DNA from: Cupriavidus neocaledonicus
GTDB taxonomy: Bacteria > Pseudomonadota > Gammaproteobacteria > Burkholderiales > Burkholderiaceae
Direction of reading: 5' to 3'
NCBI RefSeq assembly: GCF_000372525.1
Contig: NZ_AQUR01000083.1
Span: forward strand, 37,278 to 101,277
Length of the DNA stretch: 64,000 nt
Shown here: piece by piece, positions 1 to 8,740 of the stretch
How the letters are laid out: each line of letters opens with the position of its first letter
Position numbering within the stretch: the stretch's first letter is position 1
Position numbers and translations under genes: made by a program
The notes under the pieces: model-generated
The model's database searches: none
Told to the model about the DNA's origin: nothing
Seen by the model: only the letters and a program-made list of their open reading frames with translations

Positions 1-119
1 GGGGTCGGCTCGGGCGGCACCTTGGGCAGGGTCAGCGGCCCGCGGATACCGCATCCGCCCAGCAGGGGCATCGCAAGGGCGGCGGCAAACGCCGATACAA
101 TCGCAACACGACGCAGCAT
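1..119 (-). CDS. lptM: LptM/YifL-type small lipoprotein, 3' end beyond the window
   Basis: The minus strand starts with ATG at 119 and encodes about 39 residues before the window edge. The N-terminus is a lipoprotein signal: MLRR, a hydrophobic Ala-rich stretch, then a lipobox ending LLGGC at about residue 21. The mature part begins CGIRGPLTLPK, which resembles the LptM/YifL family (CGxxGPLxxP) that helps mature the LPS translocon LptDE at the outer membrane. AAGGA lies 8 bases before the ATG. It is divergent from cyaY; in many beta-proteobacteria the next gene on this strand is lysA, which cannot be seen here. The assignment rests on the short mature N-terminus only. Confidence 0.7.
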   Translation of the reverse strand, partial: MLRRVAIVSAFAAALAMPLLGGCGIRGPLTLPKVPPEPT

Positions 120-264
120 CGGGTCGTCCTTTTGGCTTGTTGGCAAGGCGTTGGATGGCCCGGCGCGCTGGCCGGCCATCCGGAGGATTCTTAACAAAAA
201 AAGCCGTTCGCGCCACGTACGCCCGGTTCGGGCAGCGGCGGCAACGGCGGTCTCGGAGTTTAGC

Positions 265-600
265 ATGCCCCCCTTGAGCGAAAGCGAGTTCCTGGCCCTG
301 GCCACGCGCGAGCTGGACCGCATCGAAGCCGCGGTCGAGGCGGCCGCCGACGCGGCCGACGCCGACATTGAAATCAGCCGCACCGGCAACGTGATGGAAC
401 TGGAATTCGAGAACGGTTCCAAGATCATCATCAACAGCCAGGCGCCGATGCAGGAACTGTGGGTGGCCGCGCGCGCGGGCGGTTTCCACTTCCGCCGCGA
501 GGGCGAGCGCTGGGTCGATACGCGCAACGGCGGCGAGCTGTACATGGCGCTGTCGGGTTATGTCAGCGAGCAGGCGGGCGCCAGCCTCAGCCTGCACTGA
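265..600 (+). CDS. cyaY: Iron-sulfur cluster assembly protein CyaY (bacterial frataxin)
   Basis: This 111-residue protein has the usual length of bacterial frataxins. CyaY binds iron and interacts with the IscS/IscU assembly machinery in the cytoplasm. The first helix is strongly acidic (Glu and Asp across residues 5-36), matching the iron-binding ridge, and the conserved strand region INSQAPMQELW lies at about 56-66. The open frame extends far upstream, but the ATG at 265 gives the normal family length and the upstream residues show no frataxin character. A small GCCCG-GTT-CGGGC hairpin lies in the leader at 221-233. The gene is convergent with ponA and shares a terminator with it. Confidence 0.93.
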   Translation: MPPLSESEFLALATRELDRIEAAVEAAADAADADIEISRTGNVMELEFENGSKIIINSQAPMQELWVAARAGGFHFRREGERWVDTRNGGELYMALSGYVSEQAGASLSLH

Positions 601-626
601 CGCCAGGCCCCCAAAGCCCAAAAAGA

Positions 627-650
627 AAAGCCGGCCTGGCGGCCGGCTTT
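627..650. terminator. Bidirectional terminator between cyaY and ponA
   Basis: A perfect 10-bp stem (AAAGCCGGCC at 627-636 and its complement at 641-650) has a four-base loop. Reading toward ponA's downstream side (minus strand) the stem runs into TTTTCTTTTT, a good U-tract; on the plus strand the tail is short. It probably ends ponA and assists cyaY. Confidence 0.8.
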
Positions 651-670
651 CTGCTGTCTGGCGAGCGCGC

Positions 671-3046
671 TCAGGCGCCGCCGAACATCTCCAGGATCTT
701 GCGTTTCTCGGACTCGGTATCGACCGACGGGGTCGTGGATTCTTCCGGCTTGCCCGGCCACGGATCGCCCAGGCCCACCGACGCCACGCCGGCGCCGCCG
801 GCATTCTCTTCGAAGGTCCAGTCGCCGCCCACCATCAGCACGCCTTCGGGCGCGGGCCGTTCCGGAGACTCCGGCACGCCCTTGAGCGCCTTGCTCATGT
901 AGCCGACCCAGATCGGCAGCGCCAGTCCGCCGCCGGTTTCGCGCACGCCCAGGCTCTTGGGCTGGTCATAGCCCATCCAGGCGATCGCCACCAGGTTGGG
1001 GGTGTAGCCGGCGAACCAGGCGTCGACCGCGTCGTTGGTGGTGCCGGTCTTGCCGGCCAGGTCGTTGCGGCCCAGGCGCTGCTTGGCGCTGTTGGCGGTG
1101 CCGTAGCGCACCACGTCGCGCAGCATGGTGTCGGCGATAAAGGCCGTGCGGGCGTCGAGCACGCGCACGGCGTCGCTGCCGGCGCGCTGCGGATGGGTTT
1201 CGGAGATCACGTTGCCGCGCGCGTCGACCACCTTCTGGATCAGGTAGGGGTTGACGCGGTAGCCGCCGTTGGCGAACACCGAGTAGGCGCCGGCCATCTG
1301 CAGCGGCGTCACCGCGCCGGAGCCCAGCGCCATCGGCAGGTAGGCGGGGTGCTTGTCGGCCTCGAAGCCGAAGCGGGTGATGTAGTCCTGGGCGTACTGC
1401 GTGCCGATCGCGCGCAGGATCCGCACCGAGACCAGGTTCTTGGACTTGGCCAGCGCGCGGCGCATGGTCATCGGGCCCTCGAAGCGGCCGTCGTAGTTCT
1501 TCGGTTCCCACACCTGGCCGCCGGTATCGGGACCGATCGTCAGCGGCGCATCGTTGATCACGGTGGCCGGCGAGAAGCCCTTTTCCAGCGCCGCCGAGTA
1601 GATGAACGGCTTGAAGCTGGAGCCGGGCTGGCGCCAGGCCTGGGTCACGTGGTTGAACTTGTTGCGGTTGAAGTCGAAGCCGCCCACCATCGAGCGGATC
1701 TCGCCATCCTGCGGATTGATCGACACGAACGCCGCGGCCACTTCCGGCAGCTGCGTCACCGCCCAGTTGTTCTTCTCGTCCTGCGTCACGCGGATCACCG
1801 CGCCCGGGCGCATCTTCATCTTGGGCTGCGCGTTGGCCGACAAGGACGGCGAGATAAAGCGCAGCGCCGCGCCTTCGATGGTCGCGACTTCGCCGGACAG
1901 CAGCGTCGCCTTGACTTGCTTGGGCGACACGCTGGTGACCACCGCCGAGCGCAGGTCGCCGCTGCCCGGGTGCTCGACCAGCGCATCGTCGATGGCCTGC
2001 TCGCGTTCGGCAGGGTCCGACGGCAGGTCGATGAAGGCTTCGGGACCGCGGTAGCCGTGCTTGCGCTCGTAGTTCATGATGCCGGTGCGCACGGCTTCAT
2101 AGGCGGCGTCCTGGTCGGTCTTGGTCAGCGTGGTGTAGACCGTCAGGCCGCGCGTGTAGGTTTCCTCGCGGTATTGCGCGTACATCAGCTGGCGCACGAT
2201 CTCGGCCACGTATTCGGCGTGCGTGGAAAATTCGTTGCCCTCGGTGCGCACCTTCAGCTGGGCCTGCACGGCCTCGTCGTACTGTTCGGGCGTGATGTAG
2301 CGCAGGTCGCGCATGCGCTGCAGGATGTATTCCTGGCGCACCTTGGCCCGGCGCGGGTTGACCACCGGGTTGTACGCCGACGGTGCCTTCGGCAGCCCGG
2401 CCAGCATCGCCGCCTCGGCCGGCGTCACATCGCGCACCGACTTGCCGAAGTACACGCGCGCGGCGCTGTCGAAGCCGTAGGCGCGCTGGCCCAGGTAGAT
2501 CTGGTTCATGTACAGCTCGAGGATCTGGTCCTTGCTCAGGTTGGCCTCGATCTTGTACGCCAGCAGCATCTCGTAGATCTTGCGGGTGTAGGTCTTTTCG
2601 CTGGACAGGAAGAAGTTGCGCGCCACCTGCATGGTGATGGTGGAGGCGCCCTGCGACAGCCCGCCGCGCAGGTTGGCCAGGCCGGCACGCATCACGCCGA
2701 CGAAGTCGACGCCGCCATGCTCGTAGAAGCGATCGTCCTCGATCGCCAGCACGGCCTTTTTCATCACGTCCGGGATTTCGGCGATGGGCACGAAGTTGCG
2801 CCGCTCTTCGCCGAATTCACCGATCAGCACATTGTCCGCGGTGTAGATCCGCAGCGGAATCTTGGGCCGGTAGTCGGTGATGGTGTCCAGCGATGGCAGG
2901 TTGGGGGCGGCCACCAGCAGCGCGTATCCCAGCAGCAGCGCAATCACGACGGCACCGGCGACAACCAGTCCCACCGCCCAGAACATGAGCCGCGTCCAGA
3001 TCGAACGGCGGGCAGGGTGGGGCGGCTTGTGTTGTGCTGTGGCCAT
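671..3046 (-). CDS. mrcA: Penicillin-binding protein 1A (bifunctional murein synthase)
   Basis: This 791-residue class A PBP polymerises glycan strands and cross-links peptides in the periplasm. One membrane anchor lies at about residues 21-46. The glycosyltransferase domain carries EDDRFYEHGG with catalytic Glu at 103. The transpeptidase domain has SSFK (about 476-479), SKN (535-537) and KTG (666-668), so all active-site motifs are intact. The start ATG at 3046 places a short basic cytoplasmic tail before the anchor, as expected. Its divergent position next to pilMNOPQ is a conserved arrangement in beta- and gamma-proteobacteria. The gene is also called ponA. Confidence 0.96.
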   Translation of the reverse strand: MATAQHKPPHPARRSIWTRLMFWAVGLVVAGAVVIALLLGYALLVAAPNLPSLDTITDYRPKIPLRIYTADNVLIGEFGEERRNFVPIAEIPDVMKKAVLAIEDDRFYEHGGVDFVGVMRAGLANLRGGLSQGASTITMQVARNFFLSSEKTYTRKIYEMLLAYKIEANLSKDQILELYMNQIYLGQRAYGFDSAARVYFGKSVRDVTPAEAAMLAGLPKAPSAYNPVVNPRRAKVRQEYILQRMRDLRYITPEQYDEAVQAQLKVRTEGNEFSTHAEYVAEIVRQLMYAQYREETYTRGLTVYTTLTKTDQDAAYEAVRTGIMNYERKHGYRGPEAFIDLPSDPAEREQAIDDALVEHPGSGDLRSAVVTSVSPKQVKATLLSGEVATIEGAALRFISPSLSANAQPKMKMRPGAVIRVTQDEKNNWAVTQLPEVAAAFVSINPQDGEIRSMVGGFDFNRNKFNHVTQAWRQPGSSFKPFIYSAALEKGFSPATVINDAPLTIGPDTGGQVWEPKNYDGRFEGPMTMRRALAKSKNLVSVRILRAIGTQYAQDYITRFGFEADKHPAYLPMALGSGAVTPLQMAGAYSVFANGGYRVNPYLIQKVVDARGNVISETHPQRAGSDAVRVLDARTAFIADTMLRDVVRYGTANSAKQRLGRNDLAGKTGTTNDAVDAWFAGYTPNLVAIAWMGYDQPKSLGVRETGGGLALPIWVGYMSKALKGVPESPERPAPEGVLMVGGDWTFEENAGGAGVASVGLGDPWPGKPEESTTPSVDTESEKRKILEMFGGA

Positions 3047-3431
3047 AAGGGAAATACCTAGTCAGGGGTGCTCGCGATTATATCTTCCGGCATCGGCCCG
3101 CCCGGGCGCACAGTGGCGGGGGCGCCGCTATCGCGCTGTTACAAGATGTAAGACCGCGGATGCCGGCGTGCAGGGCGACGTTGGCCGTGACTACGGGGGG
3201 AAGCGCGCGGCACAGGCAGGCATGGAAGGGAACCCGACGACCGTGGGGTTTTGGCAACGGATTGGTGAGGGCCTTCTCAAAAACAAGTTTGGCCCAGTTC
3301 GGCACGTTGCCACCGATGCCGGATTTTGTGAGAATCGGCCAACATAAAAAGCACACGTTTCATTCAAGAAACTAGGCTCGCCCGATTAGAGCGTTCAAGC
3401 CAGGGGCGAGTTCAAAAGTCAGGGGGTCACC
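3047..3431. other. Divergent intergenic region between ponA and pilM
   Basis: This 385-base stretch holds the ponA -10 match and a small dyad, TTACA-AGA-TGTAA at 3139-3151. Short open frames on both strands (3078-3356 minus, 3160-3375 plus) resemble no known protein. I looked for a sigma-54 GG-N10-GC pair before pilM and found none in register. No clear pilM promoter could be assigned. Confidence 0.6.
3077..3082 (-). promoter_or_regulatory. Probable -10 element for ponA
   Basis: The minus strand reads TATAAT here, 30 bases before the ponA start. No convincing -35 hexamer is seen at 16-18 bases, so this is a -10 match only. Confidence 0.45.
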
Positions 3432-4517
3432 TTGCGTCGGGGCATTCTGTCGGGGCTTCTGCGCCGGACTACGGTCGGCGTGGATATCGGGTCATCCAGT
3501 GTCAAGGTAGTCGAGCTCTCCGTCGGGGGCAGCAGGCAAGACTACCGGCTGGAAAAATGCGCCAGCGAACTGCTGGACCGCAATGCCGTTGCCGATGGCA
3601 ACGTCATCAATATCGAGGCAGTCGGGATCGCGCTCAGGCGCGCGCTCGGCAAGGCCGGCATCCGCTCCAGGGAGGTGGTGCTGGGCGTGCCCTCGATGCT
3701 GACCGAATCGCAGACGGTCAGCCTGCCGGACAACCTGTCCGAAGACGAACTCTATTCCCAGGTCGAATCCGAGGCGCACCGGCTCTATCCGCCGTCGCAG
3801 GCGGTCAACTTCGACTTTGCCGTGATTGGCCCCAGCGAGACCGAGGGCGGCATCGGCGTGCGCGTCACCGCCGCCAACAGCGATCGCGTGCAGGAGCGCG
3901 TGACCGCGGCCGAAATGGCCGGCCTCAAGCCGCAGGTGATGGATGTCGAGGAATACGCGGTGCAGCGCTCGATCGTGCAGATGCTGGGCGTGCCGCAGGA
4001 GATGTCCGAAGCCGACGCGCGCGCGCTGCCGGTGGTGGCGGTGGTCCACCTGGGCGGCAGCCGCTCCAAGGCTATCTTCTACCAGGGCTGGAAAGAACTC
4101 TACGAACAGCCGCTGAACAGCTACGGCGACCAGCTCACGCAAAGCGCGGCGCGCATGTTCACGCTTGACGCGCTCAAGGCCGAGATCAAGAAGCGCAAGA
4201 ACACGCTGCCCGAAGCCTGGCGCGCGCAGCTGCTCAAGCCCTCGCTCGATGCCCTGGCCATGGAAGTGCAGTCCGCCATCGGCAACTTCATCGCCAGTTC
4301 CAGCCTGGGACGGGTCGACGAGATCCTGCTGTCCGGCGGGCATGCATCGTTGTTCGGCGTGCAGGCAGCGATCCAGCACCAGACCAAAATCACCACCACG
4401 CTGGCGAATCCGTTCGCCAACATGGCGACCAACGCCAAGGTCAATGAGCGCTACCTGCAGCGCGACCTGCCGGCCTATATCGTCAGTGTCGGGCTGGCCC
4501 TGCGCGGCCTGCAATAA
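3432..4517 (+). CDS. pilM: Type IV pilus assembly protein PilM (actin-like ATPase)
   Basis: PilM is a cytoplasmic actin-fold protein that binds the N-terminal tail of PilN and links the inner-membrane PilNOP complex to the pilus motors. The 361-residue product has the phosphate-binding segment VGVDIGSSSVKVVE near residues 15-28 and a second nucleotide-binding segment, LLSGGHASLFG, late in the protein. The start chosen is TTG at 3432, preceded by AGGGGGT six to seven bases upstream; the next in-frame start, GTG near 3479, would cut into the first nucleotide-binding strand. It is the first gene of the pilMNOPQ operon. Confidence 0.93.
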   Translation: MRRGILSGLLRRTTVGVDIGSSSVKVVELSVGGSRQDYRLEKCASELLDRNAVADGNVINIEAVGIALRRALGKAGIRSREVVLGVPSMLTESQTVSLPDNLSEDELYSQVESEAHRLYPPSQAVNFDFAVIGPSETEGGIGVRVTAANSDRVQERVTAAEMAGLKPQVMDVEEYAVQRSIVQMLGVPQEMSEADARALPVVAVVHLGGSRSKAIFYQGWKELYEQPLNSYGDQLTQSAARMFTLDALKAEIKKRKNTLPEAWRAQLLKPSLDALAMEVQSAIGNFIASSSLGRVDEILLSGGHASLFGVQAAIQHQTKITTTLANPFANMATNAKVNERYLQRDLPAYIVSVGLALRGLQ

Positions 4518-4534
4518 CGCACCGGAGGCACGAG

Positions 4535-5224
4535 ATGTCAACCAACACACTGCCTTCGGTCAACCTGCTGCCCTACCATGAAGCCCGCAAGGCGGCGCGG
4601 CGCAAGAAGGTCTACACCATGCTGGGCGCAGCGGCAGCCGCCGGCGCGGCCGTGGTGCTGCTGGGTGGCGTCTATATCGACGGTCGCATCGCGTCCGTGG
4701 TGGCGCTGAACCAGGTGCTGAGCGCGGAAAACGCCAGGCTCGACGGGCAGATCCGCGAAGTCAACACGCTGAAGAAAGACATCGACGCGCTGCTGCAGCG
4801 CCAGAAGGCGGTCGAAAGCCTGCAGACCGAGCGCAACCGCCCGGTGCAGCTGCTCGAAGAACTGGTGCGGCAGGTGCCCGAAGGCGTCTACCTGACCAGC
4901 CTGAAGCAGGCCGGCGAGGCCTTCACCATCGCCGGCGTGGCGCAGTCCAACGAACGCATTTCCGAGCTGCTGCGCAACCTGGGCGAGGTGCCCTGGCTCG
5001 ACAAGGCCGAGCTGGTCGAGTCCAAGGCGGTCACCATGACTAACAACCTGCGCGAGCAGCGCCGGCTGTTCGATTTTTCGATGCGCTTCGCGTACCGCGC
5101 GCCGGAGGCCCCGGCCGACGGCAAGAAGGCCGCCGCGGGCGCTTCGGCGCCAGCCGCCGCACCTGCAACCGCACCTGCAGCCGCACCTGCAGCCGCACCC
5201 GCCCCCGCGGCCGGAAAGGCCTGA
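4535..5224 (+). CDS. pilN: Type IV pilus inner-membrane assembly protein PilN
   Basis: PilN spans the inner membrane once (about residues 29-50) and pairs with PilO in the periplasm. The N-terminal segment VNLLPYHEAR (about 9-18) matches the conserved PilM-docking motif. A coiled-coil-prone region follows the membrane segment. At 229 residues it is slightly longer than usual because of a C-terminal Ala/Pro-rich tail encoded by a short tandem repeat. It begins 17 bases after pilM and ends two bases before pilO, so it is cotranscribed with both. Confidence 0.92.
   Translation: MSTNTLPSVNLLPYHEARKAARRKKVYTMLGAAAAAGAAVVLLGGVYIDGRIASVVALNQVLSAENARLDGQIREVNTLKKDIDALLQRQKAVESLQTERNRPVQLLEELVRQVPEGVYLTSLKQAGEAFTIAGVAQSNERISELLRNLGEVPWLDKAELVESKAVTMTNNLREQRRLFDFSMRFAYRAPEAPADGKKAAAGASAPAAAPATAPAAAPAAAPAPAAGKA
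5159..5194 (+). repeat. 12-bp tandem repeat inside pilN
   Basis: Three units of GCACCTGCARCC lie head to tail, followed by a partial fourth. The unit length is a multiple of three, so changes in copy number would lengthen or shorten the Ala/Pro tail of PilN without shifting the frame. Confidence 0.8.
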
Positions 5225-5226
5225 CC

Positions 5227-5898
5227 ATGGCGCTCAATACCGAAATCAACCTGGCTGACCTGACCAGCCAGTTCCGCGGGCTCAACCTGAACGAGCCGGA
5301 GACCTGGCCGGCCGCGCCACGCGTTCTGTTCGCGATCCTGGCCGCGGCGGTGGTGCTGCTGCTGGGCTGGCAGTTCTACTGGAGCGCAAAGTTCGACGAG
5401 CTCGAGCGCCAGCGTCAGGAGCAGGAAAGCCTGAAGCAGGCGTTCCAGTCCAAGGTGGCGCAGGTAGCCAACCTCGACGCGCTGCGCGCGCAGAAAAAGC
5501 AGGTCGAGCAGCGCGTGGCGCTGCTGGAGCGACAGTTGCCGAACAAGACGGAAATGGACGCGCTGCTGGCCGATGTCAACCATGCCGGCGTCGCGCGTGG
5601 GTTGCAGTTCGAGCTGTTCAAGCCGCAGGCGGCGGTGATCAAGCCCTACTTTGCCGAGATCCCGGTGAACCTGCGCGTGACCGGGCGCTATCACGAGGTG
5701 GCGCAGTTCAACGCCGATGTCGCGGCGCTGTCGCGGATCGTGTCGATGCAGAACCTGCAGCTGGCCAATACCAAGGATGGCGGGCTGTCGATGGAGGCGG
5801 TGGCGATGGCCTACCGCGCGCTCGACGCCGAAGAACAGGCGGCGCAACGCAAGGCCGCCGCGGCCGCGGCCGCGGCCAAGGCAGGAGGCGCGAAATGA
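5227..5898 (+). CDS. pilO: Type IV pilus inner-membrane assembly protein PilO
   Basis: PilO is the bitopic partner of PilN and forms the periplasmic alignment ring with PilP. The 223-residue product has one membrane helix at about 35-52, a Gln/Glu-rich coiled coil at about 55-105, and a ferredoxin-like periplasmic domain after it. The C-terminus is an Ala-rich tail ending KAGGAK. Its stop overlaps the pilP start, indicating translational coupling. Confidence 0.92.
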   Translation: MALNTEINLADLTSQFRGLNLNEPETWPAAPRVLFAILAAAVVLLLGWQFYWSAKFDELERQRQEQESLKQAFQSKVAQVANLDALRAQKKQVEQRVALLERQLPNKTEMDALLADVNHAGVARGLQFELFKPQAAVIKPYFAEIPVNLRVTGRYHEVAQFNADVAALSRIVSMQNLQLANTKDGGLSMEAVAMAYRALDAEEQAAQRKAAAAAAAAKAGGAK

Positions 5899-6443
5899 GC
5901 CGCACCGTTCGAACCCGCGCCCTGGCATGGACCGCGTCGCGGCGCACGCTGGCGGCGGCGCTGGCGCTCGGCCTGCTGGGCGCCTGCGGCGCCAGCGATG
6001 AGGACGCGCTGCGCCAGTGGATGGACGCCACCCGCAGCGCGCGTGCCAAGCCGCCCGAGCCGGTGCCCGACGCCCGGCCCTACGTGCCGCGCGAATATGC
6101 CGCGGCCAGTGCGCCCGAGCCGTTCGCGCAGGCCAAGATCGGCGAACTGAACAAGACCCTGGCCGATTCGCCCGAAGCCGGCCGGCGCCGCGAGCCGCTG
6201 GAGGACTATCCGCTCGAAAACTTCAAAATGCTCGGGATGATGAAGAAGCAGGGGGAAACCTTCGGCATCGTCCGTGTTGATAACAAGGTCCACCATGTGA
6301 AGGTGGGTCAGTATCTCGGCCAGAGCTATGGCCGGGTGGTCCGCATCACCGATCAGGAGATCGTGCTGCGCGAATTGGTCCGGGAGGGGGTATCCGAGTG
6401 GAAAGAGAAAATGACCAGCCTGAAGCTGGACGCGGCGGCATGA
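5895..6443 (+). CDS. pilP: Type IV pilus lipoprotein PilP
   Basis: PilP is an inner-membrane lipoprotein that connects the PilNO complex to the secretin PilQ. The 182-residue product has a lipoprotein signal whose lipobox ends LLGAC, with Cys at about 31, then a Pro-rich linker and a compact C-terminal beta domain (about 105-178, from LENFKMLGMMKKQ onward) that binds PilQ. Its ATG overlaps the end of pilO, and its stop overlaps the preferred pilQ start as ATGA. Confidence 0.93.
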   Translation: MSRTVRTRALAWTASRRTLAAALALGLLGACGASDEDALRQWMDATRSARAKPPEPVPDARPYVPREYAAASAPEPFAQAKIGELNKTLADSPEAGRRREPLEDYPLENFKMLGMMKKQGETFGIVRVDNKVHHVKVGQYLGQSYGRVVRITDQEIVLRELVREGVSEWKEKMTSLKLDAAA

Positions 6444-8575
6444 CCCCCGCGCGCTGGTATCGTGCGCGTGCGGGCGCCGTGATGAGGACCATGGCCACGG
6501 CGCTGGCGCTATGGCTTGCGCTCGCCGCACCGCAGGCGCTGGCTCAGGGCAACCGCATCAAGTCGGTGGACGTCAGCACGACCGGAGAGCAGACCGTGCT
6601 GGTGGTCGAGCTGGAACGGCCGCTGGCGCAGAAGCCGGCCGATTTCACCACGCAGAACCCGGCGCGGCTCGCGATCGATTTCTTCGATACCGGCTTTGCC
6701 GAGCGGCGCGCGCAATATGAATACGGCGGCAAGCTGGTCAAGGCCGCCAATGTGATGCAGATCGGCGACCGCACGCGCGTGATCCTCGACCTGACGCGCA
6801 GCGCCACCTATCGCACCGACCAGCGCGGCAATGTCTTCGTGGTGTCGCTGGATAACGTGGCGCCGGCGGCCAAGAACGCCGCGCCGACCTTCGCCCCGGC
6901 CGCGACCGCGCCTGGCGCCGCGGCGGGGCGGCCGTCGGTGCGCGGTATCGACTTCCGCCGGGGCGCCGATGGCGCCGGGCGCGTGGTGGTCGACCTGTCC
7001 TCGCGCGAGTCGGGCATCAATATCGCGCAACAGGGCAAGAACGTGGTGGTCGATTTCCTCGGCACCACGCTGCCTGAGAACCTGCGGCGGCACTACGACG
7101 TCAGCGACTATGGCTCGCCGGTGCAGGGCATGCGCGCCTCCGACGCCAACGGCAACGCGCGCCTGACCATCGAGCCGCGCGGCAACTGGGAATACAGCTC
7201 GTACCAGACCGACACCCAGTTCGTGGTCGAGGTCCGGCCGGTCAAGGAGGATCCGACCAAGCTGATCAGCGGCCCCGGCTACCGCGGCGAACGCCTGTCG
7301 CTGAACTTCCAGAACATCGACATCCGCTCGCTGCTGCAGGTGTTCGCCGACTTCACCAACCTGAACATAATCACCAGCGAAAGCGTGCAGGGCAACATCA
7401 CGCTGCGGCTCAAGGACGTGCCGTGGGACCAGGCGCTGCAGATCGTGATGGATGCCAAGGGGCTGGCGTCGCGCCGCAACGGCAATGTGCTGTGGGTTGC
7501 GCCCAAGGCGGAGCTGCAGACCAAGGAGAAGCTGGAGCTCGAGTCGCAGCAGCAGATCAATGACCTCGAGCCGATTCGCAGCCAGGTGTTCCAGCTCAAT
7601 TACCAGCGCGCCGAGGACGTGCGCCGGATGCTGCTGGGCATGGGCGCCGGCGGCGGCGCGGCCGCCCCCATCGGCGGCGCCGGGGCGGCGGGCGCCAGCA
7701 CGCGCATGCTGTCCAGGCGCGGCTCGCTGACCGCCGATGCGCGCACCAACCAGCTCTTTGTGTCGGACATCGCCTCCAAGCTGGAAGAGGTGCAGAGCTT
7801 TATCGGCAAGATCGACATCCCGGTGCGCCAGGTCATCATCGAGGCGCGCATCGTCGAGGCCACCGATACCTTCAGCCGCAACCTGGGCGTGAAGCTGGGC
7901 TTTGCCGGGCAGTACAACAATGCCCGCGTCGGCAACACCTACAACAACGTGCTGCCGGGAGCGACCTCCGACAACGGCCCGTTCCTGAGCCTGCCGGCCG
8001 GTTCCATCAACGGCACCAACCCGGCCAATATCGCGGTGAGCCTGTTCAACAGCGCCGCCACGCGCTTCCTGGCGCTGGAACTGTCGGCGCTGGAGGCGGA
8101 CGGCAAGGGCAAGATCATCTCCAGTCCGCGCGTGGTCACGGCCAACAACATCAAGGCGCTGATCGAGCAGGGCACCGAACTGCCTTACCAGGCCGCCACT
8201 TCGAGCGGCGCCACCTCGGTGCAGTTCCGCAAGGCCAACCTGAAGCTCGAGGTGACACCGCAGATCACGCCCGAAGGCAATGTGCTGCTCGACGTCGACG
8301 TGAACAAGGACAGCGTCGGCATCCAGACCACCTCGGGCTTTGCCATCGACACCAAGCACGTGCAGACCCAGGTGCTGGTCGAGAACGGCGGCACCGTGGT
8401 GATCGGCGGCATCTACACCCAGACCGAGTCCACCGATGTCGACAAGGTGCCGCTGCTGGGCGATATCCCGGTGCTGGGCTACCTGTTCAAGAACAACGCC
8501 AAGGTCCGCAACCGGACCGAACTGCTGGTGTTCCTGACCCCGCGCATCCTGAACGAAAGCGTGTCGCTCAGGTAG
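6440..8575 (+). CDS. pilQ: Type IV pilus secretin PilQ
   Basis: PilQ forms the outer-membrane channel for the pilus fibre. From ATG 6440 the product is 711 residues: a signal peptide cleaved after about residue 35, two AMIN domains that bind peptidoglycan (about 38-130 and 165-270), a secretin N0/STN domain (about 285-365), an N1-type domain with a Gly/Ala-rich insert, and the secretin barrel (about 540-705) with VPLLGDIPVLGYLF near the end. A GTG at 6398 would add 14 residues inside pilP; ATG 6440 overlaps the pilP stop and is preferred. ATG 6482 would also leave a good signal peptide. Confidence 0.94.
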   Translation: MTPARWYRARAGAVMRTMATALALWLALAAPQALAQGNRIKSVDVSTTGEQTVLVVELERPLAQKPADFTTQNPARLAIDFFDTGFAERRAQYEYGGKLVKAANVMQIGDRTRVILDLTRSATYRTDQRGNVFVVSLDNVAPAAKNAAPTFAPAATAPGAAAGRPSVRGIDFRRGADGAGRVVVDLSSRESGINIAQQGKNVVVDFLGTTLPENLRRHYDVSDYGSPVQGMRASDANGNARLTIEPRGNWEYSSYQTDTQFVVEVRPVKEDPTKLISGPGYRGERLSLNFQNIDIRSLLQVFADFTNLNIITSESVQGNITLRLKDVPWDQALQIVMDAKGLASRRNGNVLWVAPKAELQTKEKLELESQQQINDLEPIRSQVFQLNYQRAEDVRRMLLGMGAGGGAAAPIGGAGAAGASTRMLSRRGSLTADARTNQLFVSDIASKLEEVQSFIGKIDIPVRQVIIEARIVEATDTFSRNLGVKLGFAGQYNNARVGNTYNNVLPGATSDNGPFLSLPAGSINGTNPANIAVSLFNSAATRFLALELSALEADGKGKIISSPRVVTANNIKALIEQGTELPYQAATSSGATSVQFRKANLKLEVTPQITPEGNVLLDVDVNKDSVGIQTTSGFAIDTKHVQTQVLVENGGTVVIGGIYTQTESTDVDKVPLLGDIPVLGYLFKNNAKVRNRTELLVFLTPRILNESVSLR

Positions 8576-8604
8576 GGCCGGGGCGCCGGATACAGTAGAC
8601 TGGC

Positions 8605-8634
8605 AGGCCGCATCGACCGATGCGGCCTTTTTTT
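8605..8634 (+). terminator. Rho-independent terminator after pilQ
   Basis: The stem AGGCCGCATCG (8605-8615) pairs with CGATGCGGCCT (8618-8628) and is followed by a run of seven T on the plus strand. It ends the pilMNOPQ transcript, so aroK needs its own promoter or read-through. Confidence 0.9.
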
Positions 8635-8740
8635 GCGCCGTGCGCCACAGCCGCCGGGCGCGCCGGCATGCACGCGCAGCGGCGAGAAATGCGGTCTATG
8701 CCGCATTCGGCACTTGCCGGCCGCGCCACAACATAAGAAG

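Noticed and set aside
560..3061. Long plus-strand open frame opposite ponA
   Set aside because: It is the complement of a complete PBP1A gene and encodes His/Arg-rich sequence without domains.
3078..3431. Small open frames and a possible sigma-54 site before pilM
   Set aside because: The frames match no family. The candidate GG pairs at 3291 and 3301 are not followed by GC ten bases later, so the sigma-54 spacing fails.
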